The position numbers were made by a program, and so were the translations under genes. A stretch of 64,000 nucleotides of DNA, taken from the NCBI GenBank assembly GCA_038521865.1, contig JBCBKO010000001.1, forward strand, positions 1-64,000, in the 5' to 3' direction. Positions 40,286 to 50,363 of this stretch are shown in pieces; position 1 is the stretch's first letter, and each line of letters opens with the position of its first letter. The notes under the pieces were generated by a model. That model did not search any database, was not told the origin of the DNA, and worked only from the letters and a program-made list of their open reading frames with translations. This DNA comes from CALBPI01 sp038521865 (GTDB lineage Bacteria; Pseudomonadota; Gammaproteobacteria; Steroidobacterales; Woeseiaceae).

Positions 40286-43200
40286 CTAGCCGGTGCTCTT
40301 GTAGCCGACAATCTTGTACTTGCCCGGGTTGTCCGGGTCAGCAACGAACCATGCGGGCACGCCTGACTCATCCTTGCCGAGACGTGCGCCCGCGACCGGT
40401 GGCGTATCGGTCTGCTTTTTGGTCATCCTCTCCAGCGCGACGGCGTCGCCTTTCAACAGCCCATGACGCACCAGTTCGCTCACCGCACGCCGGAATGCAT
40501 CGACCACCCGTTGCAAGTCCTCGGCGGAGTGTGCAGTGGTCAGGAAGCACGGTCGGTATTGCCAGATGTGGATGCCGTACAAACGCATGAGATAGAAAAG
40601 CAATCCCGCCTGCGGTTGATCTTCCGGTACGGAGATATTGAAGTAGGAAGCGAACGACTGGATCGAGATCGGGCAGTCGATTGCCTTCAGAAACGCGTTG
40701 AGCTCGTCTACCAGTGTGCGGGTCGTTGACGCCAGCGTTTGTTGTAGTTCGGGGCCGGACTCTCGCAGCTTGAGTAGAACCGCACGGGTGGCGGCCAGTG
40801 CAACCGGATGTCGTACGAATGTGCCTGCAAAGAATGTTACGCCAACCTGCGGCGTCGAATCGTCACCGAACTGCCAGGCACCACCATCGAGTGCATCCAT
40901 GAACCGTGACTTGCCGGCAATCACACCGATCGGATAGCCGCCACCGATCACTTTCCCGTAGGTGGCAAGGTCAGCCCGGATACCAAAGTGCTCCTGTGCG
41001 CCACCCGGTGCAATACGAAAACCGGTGACGATTTCGTCGAAAATCAACGCGGTTTGATTTTCTTCAGTGATCTCACGGATCGATTTCAAAAACTCGCCCG
41101 GTTGAACGCCGGGGTTGCGACTTTGCACCGGCTCGACCATGACGGCGGCCAATTGGGTCCCGAGCTCACGAATCCGCTCGAGCGATGCATCGTCTGCCCA
41201 TGGCAGAACGATCATGTTCTCTGTCATCTCGCGCGGAATGCCTGGCGCCGCAGGCAGACCGCTGCCTTTGCTGCCCGGACGTACGACGACTTCGTCGAAA
41301 ATGCCGTGGTAAGAGCCTTCAAAAATGACCACTTTGGACCGCCCAGTCACTGTGCGCGCGAGGCGCAATGCCCCGCAAACCGCTTCAGAACCGGTACTGG
41401 CAAAAGCGACACGTTCATTGCCGGTCAATTCAATACACAACTTTGCGACTTCACCGGCGAGCGGGGACTGTGGCCCAGTTTCAGTGCCGGCACGCACTTG
41501 GTCGATCACAGCTTGCTGAATAAAGTCCGGTGAGTGGCCGAAGAGGATCGGCCCGAATCCGTTGGTGAGATCAACATATTCGCGACCATCGATGTCGGTG
41601 ATTTTCGAGCCGCTAGAGCGATCGGTGACAATCGGGTAGACCATTTCCTTCCACTCCGGATTGAACCCCGAAACAGTGCGAGGGTCGGCTAGCGCGTGGC
41701 GATGCGACTGCACGAAGTCTTTCGAGGTGGCGGTGCTCTTGACGTATTGATCGATGGTGCGCTCGATAAACTGCTGTTGTGCCGCCGTCAGCGTTTGGTG
41801 CTCTGTGCGTGTGCGCTGGATGCGTGTCCGCGGTCCTTGCTTTGCGGTTGCTCCCTCGGGTTTGGGCGCCTCGGCGTGTTCGTGCGCTGGCGCTGTCGTG
41901 CTGGTCACCGCTGGAACGGCGGCGGGTTGTTGGGGTACGCCGGAGAGCATCGCAAGCTGGGTCTGCATCACTTCTAGCTGGCGGTGGATGAGTGCCTGCA
42001 GCTCGCTCGTTGGCGCCATAGGTGCTTCGCCCGTGGCGACGGGCATCGTCGGCATTGGCAGCGTTACAGGCGCACCGGGTGCTGGCTCCGGAGCGACCGA
42101 TGGCGCGGGCACTTGCGGCTCGAGGAACTCGACCAGAGCCTCAACGCTGGTGTAGTCCTCCATCAATTGTCGGAAGGTGACTTGCACATCAAACGCCTGT
42201 TGTACCGACAACGCCGCCTGCGTGAGCAGGATCGAGTCAAAACCGATATCCAGAAACTCGTCCGTTGGTGCACAGTCGCTGAGTTCGAAGCCGGAAACGT
42301 CTTCGAGGACGCGTGTGACACGATCAATAAGCTGTTCTCGGTGGTTGGTGGCAGTCATAACTTTGTCCATGACGGTTGTGGGTGGCGCCACGACGGGTGC
42401 CTCGATAGGCGCGGCGGTCGGTGAAAGATCAGTTGTTGCATCGACCCAGTGCCGGGTTTTTTCAAAAGGGTATCCGGGCAGGGAGAGGGTTGGTGCCGTG
42501 GGGCCAGCCTGTGGCGTTGGTAGCGTGTCGATCACGCCCTGTGTCCAAGCGAATGCGACGGCTCTGAGCGCCGCATGCTGTTCCTGATCATGGGTCCCCG
42601 CGTCGGGTGCTGAGGCGTGGGCAACGAGACGATCATCGACCGCGCTCATCTGCGCAAGCGATGTGAGTACCTTGCCTGGACCGATCTCGATAACCGCTAC
42701 CGATTGTTGATCTTGCGCAAACGAGATCGCGGCGGCGAAGCGTACGGGTTGCAACAACTGGTTGGCCCAATAGTCCGCACTCACGGCTTCGGCGTCTGAC
42801 ATCGTTTTGCCGGTGACCGTTGAGATGATCGGTATGTTGGGTGCTGAAAAATCCAAATTCGACAGATATTCCCGGAACTCGGACGCAGCGGGTTCCATCA
42901 TTGAAGAGTGAAACGCATGAGACGTTTTCACCGATCGAAAATCGATATCTCTCGATTGCAGTGTCTCTGCCAATTCGCGCACTTCATCTGCAGGACCTGA
43001 TAGCACGGTCGATCCTGGCGCGTTTTCGGCCGCGACAGCGATGGCGTCGCTAACATACTGTCGAGCGTCATCCGCACCGATGAAGACCGCGAGCATGTCT
43101 CCTTCTGGTTGTGCCTGCATTAGTGCGCCGCGTCGCGCAACTATGTCCAACCCTTGCTCGAAGGTGAACACACCGGCCAGTGCGGCGGCAGCAAACTCAC

Positions 43201-45088
43201 CGATACTGTGTCCGATTAAAAAGTCGGGGCGGATCCCATGCTGCATGAGTGCGCACCCCATGGCGTACTCAAACAGATACAACGCCGGCTGCGCAAACTC
43301 GGTCCGCTGTATTGCGGGCGCGATTTCGTCGTCGTCTGACGATGGCTCCAGAATAGCCTGAAGGTCAATGTTCCCCGATGTGCGCAAGTGGTCGATACCT
43401 GCGAACCAGTGCTTTGCGAACGTCGGATCGTGCTTCGCGATCGTCGCACCCATCGCCGGTCGTTGTGACCCTTGCCCCGTGCACATAAACCCGATTTGAC
43501 GCCCGGGGTTGGCACAGCCTGACACCACATACCGCGCATCAATGGCGCCCACATCCAGGGACGATCGGTCATCGGCGATCCAGGCAGTCCGGTGAAGCAT
43601 CGGTGCACGACCACTGTGCAGGACGCGTGAGATTGTGTCGGGGCAGGGCGATACTGCGCTTTCGAGATAGCCGGAAAGCTGCGCGGCCGAGCGTTTCAGA
43701 GCCGGCGCGCTCTTTGCGGACAGACACAGGATGCGAGGTTTCGCATAGTCGGCGCAGTTCGATGTCGCGGCAACGTCGGGCGCCTGTTCGATAACCACAT
43801 GCGCGTTGGTGCCGCCGACACCGAATGAGCTGATGCCGGCGCGGCGCGGATAGGCTTGTGTGGGCCAATCCTTAAGCTCGGTATTCACATAGAACGGGGA
43901 GTCTGCGAGGTTGAGACGTGGGTTCTCATCTTCGAAAAAAAGCGATGGCGGCAACACGGCATCGCGTACTGACAATACCGCCTTGATGAAGCCGGCGACC
44001 CCAGCGGTATGAACCACATGACCGATGTTGGATTTCACCGAACCGATGGCGCACTGGCGCCGTTCTGACACATCGGCAAACACGCGCTTGAGCGCTGCGA
44101 CCTCGATGGGGTCGCCCATCGGTGTGGCGGTCCCGTGGGTTTCCAGAAGGCCAACCGTCGCCGGGTCAATATTCGCGTAGTCGAGGGCGCCCGAAACCGC
44201 CGCCGCCTGACCATCGATGCTAGGTGCGGTGAAGCTGACCTTGTTGGCGCCGTCGTTGTTTACCCCGAAGCCGCGAACGACCGCGTAGATTCGGTCGCCA
44301 TCGGCGATGGCATCTTCCGTTCGCTTGAGCACCACATATGCCACACCATCATTAAAGGTTGTGCCGGTCGCTTTCGCATCAAACGGACGGCAATGCCCAT
44401 CGGCAGACAGCATGCTGCCCTCTTGATACAAATACCCTGCTTTCAATGGTGTGGTGATCGATGCGCCGCCGGCCAACGCGACATCGCAGTCGAACGCAAA
44501 TAACGCCTTGCATGCCTCTGCAATTGCGACCAGCGATGTCGAACAGGCGGTTGTCACCGTGATCGCCGGACCCCGCAGATCGAGTTTATAGGCAATCCGG
44601 GTCGCCAAAAATTCAGGCTCGTTGACGAGTGCGGTATTGAAATCGCCGTAACGTGCCTCGGTTTCGGTGCCTGCGAGGTTGGTTTTTCGATAACGGTTGG
44701 CGTTACTCCCTGCGTAGACGCCAATCAGTCCGTCGAACCTCGCGGCGTCAATGGCAGCATCCTCGAGTGCATGCCAGCACACCTCAAGACTCAACCGCTG
44801 TTGCGGATCCATGATGCGTGCTTCCATCGGCGATATGCCAAAAAACTTTGCATCAAAGCACTCGGCATCGGCGACCAAACCTTTTGCAGGTACGTAGTTG
44901 GGATTGGCGCGCAACGCCGGATCGATCGACGGATCGAGCTCATCGGGTGAAAAATGCGTGATCCCTTCCCGCCCTTCGACAATCATGCGCCAAAATGCAT
45001 CGATGTCTGACGCGCCGGGCAACCGACCCGCCATGCCGACGACGGCTATGGACTCGATGGCAGAATCATTAACTGTAGAGTCACTCAT
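40286..45088 (-). CDS. Type I PKS with aminotransferase: KS-AT-ACP-AMT
   Basis: 1600 residues from ATG 45088, coupled to the upstream gene by an ATGA overlap. KS (residues about 12-435) has Cys182 (TACSTS), His318 (ETHGTATP) and His357 (NIGHVV). AT (about 545-860) has GHSIGEF with Ser628 and HAFH at 724-727, the malonyl-specific form. ACP (about 915-995) has DIGFDSILL with Ser952. A Pro-rich linker leads to a class III aminotransferase of the GSAM type (about 1150-1560) with Lys1379 in YGKVIGGGYP. There is no KR, DH, ER or MT. The layout equals the amination module of MycA/iturin and McyE, which turns a beta-ketone into a beta-amine. Confidence 0.94.
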   Translation of the reverse strand: MSDSTVNDSAIESIAVVGMAGRLPGASDIDAFWRMIVEGREGITHFSPDELDPSIDPALRANPNYVPAKGLVADAECFDAKFFGISPMEARIMDPQQRLSLEVCWHALEDAAIDAARFDGLIGVYAGSNANRYRKTNLAGTETEARYGDFNTALVNEPEFLATRIAYKLDLRGPAITVTTACSTSLVAIAEACKALFAFDCDVALAGGASITTPLKAGYLYQEGSMLSADGHCRPFDAKATGTTFNDGVAYVVLKRTEDAIADGDRIYAVVRGFGVNNDGANKVSFTAPSIDGQAAAVSGALDYANIDPATVGLLETHGTATPMGDPIEVAALKRVFADVSERRQCAIGSVKSNIGHVVHTAGVAGFIKAVLSVRDAVLPPSLFFEDENPRLNLADSPFYVNTELKDWPTQAYPRRAGISSFGVGGTNAHVVIEQAPDVAATSNCADYAKPRILCLSAKSAPALKRSAAQLSGYLESAVSPCPDTISRVLHSGRAPMLHRTAWIADDRSSLDVGAIDARYVVSGCANPGRQIGFMCTGQGSQRPAMGATIAKHDPTFAKHWFAGIDHLRTSGNIDLQAILEPSSDDDEIAPAIQRTEFAQPALYLFEYAMGCALMQHGIRPDFLIGHSIGEFAAAALAGVFTFEQGLDIVARRGALMQAQPEGDMLAVFIGADDARQYVSDAIAVAAENAPGSTVLSGPADEVRELAETLQSRDIDFRSVKTSHAFHSSMMEPAASEFREYLSNLDFSAPNIPIISTVTGKTMSDAEAVSADYWANQLLQPVRFAAAISFAQDQQSVAVIEIGPGKVLTSLAQMSAVDDRLVAHASAPDAGTHDQEQHAALRAVAFAWTQGVIDTLPTPQAGPTAPTLSLPGYPFEKTRHWVDATTDLSPTAAPIEAPVVAPPTTVMDKVMTATNHREQLIDRVTRVLEDVSGFELSDCAPTDEFLDIGFDSILLTQAALSVQQAFDVQVTFRQLMEDYTSVEALVEFLEPQVPAPSVAPEPAPGAPVTLPMPTMPVATGEAPMAPTSELQALIHRQLEVMQTQLAMLSGVPQQPAAVPAVTSTTAPAHEHAEAPKPEGATAKQGPRTRIQRTRTEHQTLTAAQQQFIERTIDQYVKSTATSKDFVQSHRHALADPRTVSGFNPEWKEMVYPIVTDRSSGSKITDIDGREYVDLTNGFGPILFGHSPDFIQQAVIDQVRAGTETGPQSPLAGEVAKLCIELTGNERVAFASTGSEAVCGALRLARTVTGRSKVVIFEGSYHGIFDEVVVRPGSKGSGLPAAPGIPREMTENMIVLPWADDASLERIRELGTQLAAVMVEPVQSRNPGVQPGEFLKSIREITEENQTALIFDEIVTGFRIAPGGAQEHFGIRADLATYGKVIGGGYPIGVIAGKSRFMDALDGGAWQFGDDSTPQVGVTFFAGTFVRHPVALAATRAVLLKLRESGPELQQTLASTTRTLVDELNAFLKAIDCPISIQSFASYFNISVPEDQPQAGLLFYLMRLYGIHIWQYRPCFLTTAHSAEDLQRVVDAFRRAVSELVRHGLLKGDAVALERMTKKQTDTPPVAGARLGKDESGVPAWFVADPDNPGKYKIVGYKSTG

Positions 45089-46917
45089 CGTGATGTCCTT
45101 GCGCGTTTGCGCATGGCTGTGCGCCGCTTTTGGCCGCGACCTTCGCGATTAATCTGCGGCATGATTTGTTGGCCGAGCGCATTTGCCTGCGCTGCGATGG
45201 TGGTGTGTTCGAACACAAACGTGGGCTCAAGCGTTTGCTCGACCTCACGCTCAATATCACGGTGCAGCGTTACGGCATCCAGAGAGGTGCCGCCCGCGTC
45301 AAAAAAATTCGTCGTCGGGTTCGCTGTGTGCCCGAGTACTTTCTGCCAGCAGGCCGAGATTCGTGACGAAAAGTCGGTGTTGTCTCGGCCGATCAGCGGC
45401 GCGTTAGCGCTCGTGAATGGATCGGGAAGTTTCGAGGTATCGAGCTTGCCATTTAACGTGATCGGAAACACGTCCATCGCAACGTAGAAGTGTGGCAAAA
45501 GATATTTTGGCAGGCGTTCGGCAAGCCAGGGCCTGAGTCGATCGACGATGCATGGATCGTCGGAAAGCACATAGGCAACCAATCTGAGAACGCCACGCTG
45601 GTTTCGACGCGCGAGAACGCGAACCTGTTGAACCCCGTCCATGCCGGCGATCACGTTTTCGATCTCGGTGGGTTCAATCCGATGTCCTTCGATTTTGACT
45701 TGAGCGTCGAGTCTGCCGAGAAACTCGATGTTCCCGTCGGGAAGACGGCGCGCGCAGTCCCCGGTGCGGTAGGCGCGCTCCGTAGCACCCCCGGGGGAAA
45801 CGAACTCGACAAAACTTTTGTCGGTTTGTTCGGTGTTGTTGATATAACCGATCGCGAGGCCCGTGCCGAGTGCCAGCAATTCGCCTGGCTCACCATCGGC
45901 GACGGGTTCAAGTGCTTCATTGACGATCGCAACGCGTGTGCCGGAAATCGCAGTTCCAATAGGCACGTTGCTGGCGCTTTGGTCGAATGTCTGAGGTACG
46001 GTAAAGCAGGTGGTGATGACCGTATTTTCGGTCGGACCGTACGCGTTTACGATGGTGGTGTTCGGTAACGCCTTAAGTGCGCTGGCGACATGCGGCACCG
46101 AAAGCGCTTCGCCACCGCTCATCAGTACGCTCAATGGCGACAGCACGTGTGGTGCCTCATCAACGATCAGATTGAACAGCGCTGCGGTCAGCAAGGCATG
46201 GGTCACCCGCTGTGCGGCGATGGTTGCACCGATTGCGCTCGCCGACATGGGTGCATCGGGAGGGTGGAGTACGCAACAGCCGCCGTTGAGTAGTGGCGCC
46301 CACAATTCAGGTGTTGATGCATCGAAGCTCAAGGTGGAGTTCGACAGGTAGCGCGTAGCGTCGTCGAACGATACGTAGTCAGCATCCAGCACGAGTCTCA
46401 GGACACCTCGGTGTGGTACTACGACCCCCTTTGGCACGCCGGTCGAGCCCGAGGTGAACATCACATAGGCCGGTGCATCTTCCGAACTATGTTGGCGTCC
46501 TGAATCCGATCCTGCCGATGCGTTGGCCTGCGCATGCGGCAGAACCTGCGTCGATAAGTTTGCTAGAGGCAGTTCAGGTGCGTCGACCGATCGGAGTATC
46601 ACCTTGACGTCCGCAGTCTCGATCATTTGAGTGATGCGCTCGGCTGGATAGGCGGCGTCGAACGGCACGTAGCAGTGGCCGGCCGCGAGGATTCCTATTA
46701 CCGCAGCAACCGTTTCGGGGTCGCGTCGCGCAACGATTCCGATTTTGGTCCCAGGGGGGTAGCCCGCCTGTTGAAGCCAGTATGAAATTTCTTGTGCGCG
46801 TTGGGCGAGTGCCGAATATGACAACGATTGCCAGCGACCGTCGAACCGGAAGGCAACCGCTTCCCTGTCCGGGTGCGTGCTTGCGAGCTCGAAGAATCGG
46901 TTGTGTATTGCTGGCAC
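45085..46917 (-). CDS. Stand-alone A-T loading protein
   Basis: 610 residues from GTG 46917, with ggggag 7 bp upstream. Residues about 10-500: adenylation domain (MFTSGSTGVPKG, NAYGPTENT, YRTGDCA, GRLDAQVKIEGHRIEP, LNGKLDTSKL). The amino-acid-type Asp is present in LSFDASTPEL; specificity residues read D-A-P-L-M-G-A-V-I-K, which I cannot match to a known substrate. Residues about 515-585: carrier domain with Ser545 (DAGGTSLDAV). A basic tail follows. As first gene of the operon it most likely loads the starter amino acid onto the KS. Confidence 0.9.
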   Translation of the reverse strand: MPAIHNRFFELASTHPDREAVAFRFDGRWQSLSYSALAQRAQEISYWLQQAGYPPGTKIGIVARRDPETVAAVIGILAAGHCYVPFDAAYPAERITQMIETADVKVILRSVDAPELPLANLSTQVLPHAQANASAGSDSGRQHSSEDAPAYVMFTSGSTGVPKGVVVPHRGVLRLVLDADYVSFDDATRYLSNSTLSFDASTPELWAPLLNGGCCVLHPPDAPMSASAIGATIAAQRVTHALLTAALFNLIVDEAPHVLSPLSVLMSGGEALSVPHVASALKALPNTTIVNAYGPTENTVITTCFTVPQTFDQSASNVPIGTAISGTRVAIVNEALEPVADGEPGELLALGTGLAIGYINNTEQTDKSFVEFVSPGGATERAYRTGDCARRLPDGNIEFLGRLDAQVKIEGHRIEPTEIENVIAGMDGVQQVRVLARRNQRGVLRLVAYVLSDDPCIVDRLRPWLAERLPKYLLPHFYVAMDVFPITLNGKLDTSKLPDPFTSANAPLIGRDNTDFSSRISACWQKVLGHTANPTTNFFDAGGTSLDAVTLHRDIEREVEQTLEPTFVFEHTTIAAQANALGQQIMPQINREGRGQKRRTAMRKRARTSR

Positions 46918-47287
46918 GAGAGGCTCCCCAACGTTCTCGAGGTCCGTAACAAATGCTGTCGAAAGTGCGCCGAATATCCCGGCTCTTGTAGTATTTTTCG
47001 ACCTGACGAATTATAACGAGATCGTCAGTATTTGGCTGGACTTCGATCACATCAGCAGGTGAGACAGCGGTCTGGTTTTCAAATGTGGGCGAGAAGTGAG
47101 TGCTCGCTCGTCTTGACTCAGAAGAGTCGAATTCAAAGCTCGTGCTGTGCGCGTATATTCACAGATATTCGTCGATAGCGCGCGAAACACAACAGCGCGG
47201 AATTTACCGGTTTCCGCGCGCCAGGGATTCTGTAAAACTCCAAAGACGCATAATCGCCAAGCGTTCGTCACCACGGGGCCTTCCTCC
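46918..47287. promoter_or_regulatory. Divergent promoter region of the biosynthetic cluster
   Basis: 370 bp without a convincing gene between the A-T loader (-) and the phosphopantetheinyl transferase (+); it should carry both promoters. A small inverted repeat GACTC-4 bp-GAGTC lies at 47115-47128. No regulator gene is in the cluster, and I could not fix -35/-10 boxes with confidence. Confidence 0.5.
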
Positions 47288-47965
47288 ATGCAACACATCG
47301 ATGCCTTGTTTCGCGACGTGCCTGACGTTCGAGTGCAGTTAGCGCCAATAGTCAAACCGTCCCTGGAACTGTTGCCGCCAGAGCAGGCAGCGACGCTGCG
47401 CATGGCTCCGCAGCGGGCCGAAGAATTTGCCGCCGGACGTTGGCTGGCGCGTCGCGTACTGACCGAATTCGGACTTGGCGACGTAGCGATACCAATGAGC
47501 GCGGAGCGCTGGCCGATATGGCCCCAAGGAATTGCGGGCTCGATTACTCACAGCGCGCGCTCTGTTGCGGTCGCTGTCTCTACCACAGAGTGTTTTGCCG
47601 GTCTTGGTCTGGACCTTGAACAGCCGAGACGACTTGCGGATGAATTGGTATCAAAAGTGCTCACCGCGCGCGAGAACGCGACACGCTTGGCAGGTTCGGA
47701 CCCCACGTTGTGGTTTGCCTGCAAAGAGGCAATATACAAAGCGGTCAATCCCATGTTCGGTGAGTTTCTCGAGTTCTCCGATGTTGAGCTTGAGTTCGAT
47801 GGCAATCGGTTTCTTGCGACATGTCAGGCCGACCGGGTGTCGTGCGCGGCGATCAACTCTGGTTGGGGTCGCTTCGACGTAACCGATTGCTGGATTCAAG
47901 CTTTATATGTGATTGAACAGTGGCCTGCCGATGCTCAGGGCGAGTCAATGGTCTTGCGGAAATAA
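47288..47965 (+). CDS. Sfp/EntD-type 4'-phosphopantetheinyl transferase
   Basis: 225 residues from ATG 47288; the frame is open further upstream but the family alignment and divergent promoter favour this start. IAGSITHSARSVAVAVS (about residues 81-97), GLGLDLEQPRRL (about 105-116) with the Mg-binding Asp, and WFACKEAIYKAVNPMFG (about 142-158) match the PPTase motifs. It should activate the carrier domains on Ser545, Ser952 and Ser996 of the assembly line. Its last 31 bp overlap the methyltransferase on the other strand. Confidence 0.93.
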   Translation: MQHIDALFRDVPDVRVQLAPIVKPSLELLPPEQAATLRMAPQRAEEFAAGRWLARRVLTEFGLGDVAIPMSAERWPIWPQGIAGSITHSARSVAVAVSTTECFAGLGLDLEQPRRLADELVSKVLTARENATRLAGSDPTLWFACKEAIYKAVNPMFGEFLEFSDVELEFDGNRFLATCQADRVSCAAINSGWGRFDVTDCWIQALYVIEQWPADAQGESMVLRK

Positions 47966-48762
47966 AATCCGTAGTAGCCGTCTGCGCCATACCGATCTCG
48001 GAACGGGATTCGCACCTCACGATCCTGGCGCCACTGCGAGACGGTCTCGTATCCGCGGTCCTGCATCTCTTCGATCAGCGCAGGGATCGATACCACGCGA
48101 TAAGGCAACTCGGTCTCGTCGATTCGCTGGAGTGTCCAGAACTGCGCGCCTTGGCGTGCGGGCATGGTGTGCAAAACAATATGAGTCGGCGGTTGGGCGA
48201 AACGGTCTAACCACTCGGTGGTCGACTGCATTGCGTATTGCAGTGCGCCTGCGGAGACAAATACGTCGCCCCGTAAATCGAGTTGGTCGAAATTCGACAC
48301 CTCAAACTTGAGGCGCTTCTCGCCCATACGCGACGCGAGGCGCCTGCCGGCCGAGACGGCCTCACGCAACTCCAGAATTGTCCAGTCGACGGTATCTTCC
48401 AATGGGAACAGATCACGGATTGAATAGAACAGATGTCCGAGGCTGCCACCGAACTCGACCACGCGGCTGTCGGCCTGCAGGGCTCTGGCGAGCCAAAACA
48501 GCATGGGGTAGTCGTAGTCGTGTAACCAGCGTGTGATGTCTACTTCACCGGCCTCGATCCGTTCAGCAACTTGTTGATTGAAGGCGTCGTCGTAGTCTGC
48601 GGTGCGATCAGGTCGGACCGCTTGCAATGCGCTTTCGTGGTTTTCGAATACGCCTCGGTAGGCGATACCCAGCGCTCGTGGATTGAAGTACATCAGGAAT
48701 GACTCTCCCCACGGCAACAGGCGAATCAGGAGTTTGATTCGTTTTTTCAGCGCTGACAGCAA
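47935..48762 (-). CDS. TIGR04325-type methyltransferase
   Basis: 275 residues from ATG 48762. Motif I is RVVEFGGSLGHLFYSIRDLF (about residues 99-118), which with WTILELREAVSAGRRLA (about 126-142) and DVFVSAGALQYAM is the pattern of TIGR04325 proteins, methyltransferases often found in polysaccharide or natural-product clusters. The end RYGADGYYGFYFRK is also typical. It lies 11 bp after the peroxidase-like gene and could belong to that operon, while its end meets the PPTase gene. Confidence 0.88.
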   Translation of the reverse strand: MLSALKKRIKLLIRLLPWGESFLMYFNPRALGIAYRGVFENHESALQAVRPDRTADYDDAFNQQVAERIEAGEVDITRWLHDYDYPMLFWLARALQADSRVVEFGGSLGHLFYSIRDLFPLEDTVDWTILELREAVSAGRRLASRMGEKRLKFEVSNFDQLDLRGDVFVSAGALQYAMQSTTEWLDRFAQPPTHIVLHTMPARQGAQFWTLQRIDETELPYRVVSIPALIEEMQDRGYETVSQWRQDREVRIPFRDRYGADGYYGFYFRKTIDSP

Positions 48763-48773
48763 ATCGGATAGTC

Positions 48774-50363
48774 CTATGGTTGCGCCAGATCTCCGGACAA
48801 AGACTCCAGAAAGGCCACGAGATCATCGGCCTCATCGTCGCTGATGTCGAGTGGTTTGAGTTCATGTGGTGGTCCACCCTCGGGCGGGTTGCGATAGTAC
48901 TCAATAACCTCGCGCAGCGTCGAGAATCGCCCGTCGTGCATGTAGGGCGCTGTGTGGGTCAAATTTCGTAGCGTCGGCACCTTGAACGCTCCCTCCAAAG
49001 GCACGTGCGAATGCGTGCTCAGGAATCGATGGCCAGCGCATTCGTCGGGGTCTGCGTCGCTGAATGGGCCGAGACAGTTGAACTCATCGCGAATCGCCGC
49101 TTGGAGACCATAGACGCGCCCGAAGTCCAGTCGGTCGCCGAAGAAGTTGCCGGTGCCAATATTATGGAAGCCCTGATTGGAGAACCAATCGCCATTGTGG
49201 CAGCGAAGACAGTGTGTTCGTTCCTCATTAAGGAACAACTCAAGACCTCTCAATGCACTCGCCGACAAAGTGGTCTCGCGCTGTCCATGATGTGCACTGT
49301 GATGGGATGTTGCTCGACCGGCGACGTACCGATCGAACGGACTGTCAGGCGCGGGCAGGGTTCGCTCATACGCGGCGATCGATTTCCCGAGATTCGCAAA
49401 CACAGCGTTGATCAGACTCTGTTCGCGTCGATCAAGCGTTGCCCATGCTGCCTTCGACGCAGTGTCGCCGATGGGTCCGGCACGGTCAGGTAACGTATCA
49501 AACGGGATGTCGGGGGGCGGCCCAAAGACAGCCTCATACTCTCGTCGATACTCCGGGTCGGTCAGGACATGACGCACGACAGCGAGCCGGCTCGCATTCA
49601 TCTCTTCGACCGCTTCAAATGGCAATAGCGCCTGCGCCCACAATGAGTCTCGTCTGCCATCCCAATAGAACCAGGACTGTGCCGATGCACCGATCAGTGA
49701 GGGTGTGTTGCGCATCGCGCGCCCGGAGCCCTGACCCAGTTTTGCGCCATCAGTGAAGAACAGCCCTGGATCATGACAGCTCGCGCAGGACAGCGTGCCG
49801 TCTCCGCTGAGCAATGGGTCAATAAACAGTCGGTTTCCGAGCGCCGCGGCATTCGGATCGTTCGCAACTCGGTTCGAGGGAGAGGCGGGTGGCTGCCACT
49901 GCGAATCGATCGCCATTTCCGATAGGCGGATGTCGCGCGATGGATTCTCCAGACGAAACTCAAAGAGAATGCGGTCGCGACCCGTCGCACTATCAATGCT
50001 AAGTGCCAAGGTCCACTCACCAGTCATGCTGAACTGCAGCCCCTCGAGTTGGTAGTGGCCTGCGCGCATCGATGTAGAAACCTCGGGTTGCGTCGGCAGG
50101 CCATGTCCATGCGCACGCATGCCGCCGCCGACCACTACGTGTGCATCCCGAACCGGTGTTCCTTGTGCGTCCTCCAGAATCAAGTTCCACGTCTGGAGTT
50201 TGCCGACAGGAATACGGGCAACGCCGGTGTCGAGTGTCACACGAAAGACACCTCGCTCAGACTCAGACTGAAAACGCGTTTGGGCCAGCGCCGAAGCGCT
50301 GACCCAAATAAGACACACCCAGACGAATAGCCGCCTACTGAATCGCAATAAAGTCGACTTCAT
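48774..50363 (-). CDS. MauG/cytochrome c peroxidase-like di-haem protein
   Basis: 530 residues from ATG 50363; other in-frame starts are at 50387 and 50405, so the start is uncertain. A signal peptide ends at SASALAQ. Residues about 30-150 form an extra beta domain resembling FixH/YtkA-like copper-related domains. The rest is the CCP/MauG fold with haem motifs CASCH (193-197) and CLRCH (385-389) and conserved MRNTPSLIGAS and PYMHDGRFSTL. It overlaps the upstream oxidase gene by 29 bp, so the two are coupled. Predicted periplasmic. Confidence 0.9.
   Translation of the reverse strand: MKSTLLRFSRRLFVWVCLIWVSASALAQTRFQSESERGVFRVTLDTGVARIPVGKLQTWNLILEDAQGTPVRDAHVVVGGGMRAHGHGLPTQPEVSTSMRAGHYQLEGLQFSMTGEWTLALSIDSATGRDRILFEFRLENPSRDIRLSEMAIDSQWQPPASPSNRVANDPNAAALGNRLFIDPLLSGDGTLSCASCHDPGLFFTDGAKLGQGSGRAMRNTPSLIGASAQSWFYWDGRRDSLWAQALLPFEAVEEMNASRLAVVRHVLTDPEYRREYEAVFGPPPDIPFDTLPDRAGPIGDTASKAAWATLDRREQSLINAVFANLGKSIAAYERTLPAPDSPFDRYVAGRATSHHSAHHGQRETTLSASALRGLELFLNEERTHCLRCHNGDWFSNQGFHNIGTGNFFGDRLDFGRVYGLQAAIRDEFNCLGPFSDADPDECAGHRFLSTHSHVPLEGAFKVPTLRNLTHTAPYMHDGRFSTLREVIEYYRNPPEGGPPHELKPLDISDDEADDLVAFLESLSGDLAQP

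Noticed and set aside
41696..42587. Long + strand frames opposite the PKS ACP and linker region
   Set aside because: They are antisense to a continuous, domain-rich PKS protein and have low-complexity Cys/Ser/Gly composition caused by the Pro/Ala-rich linker.
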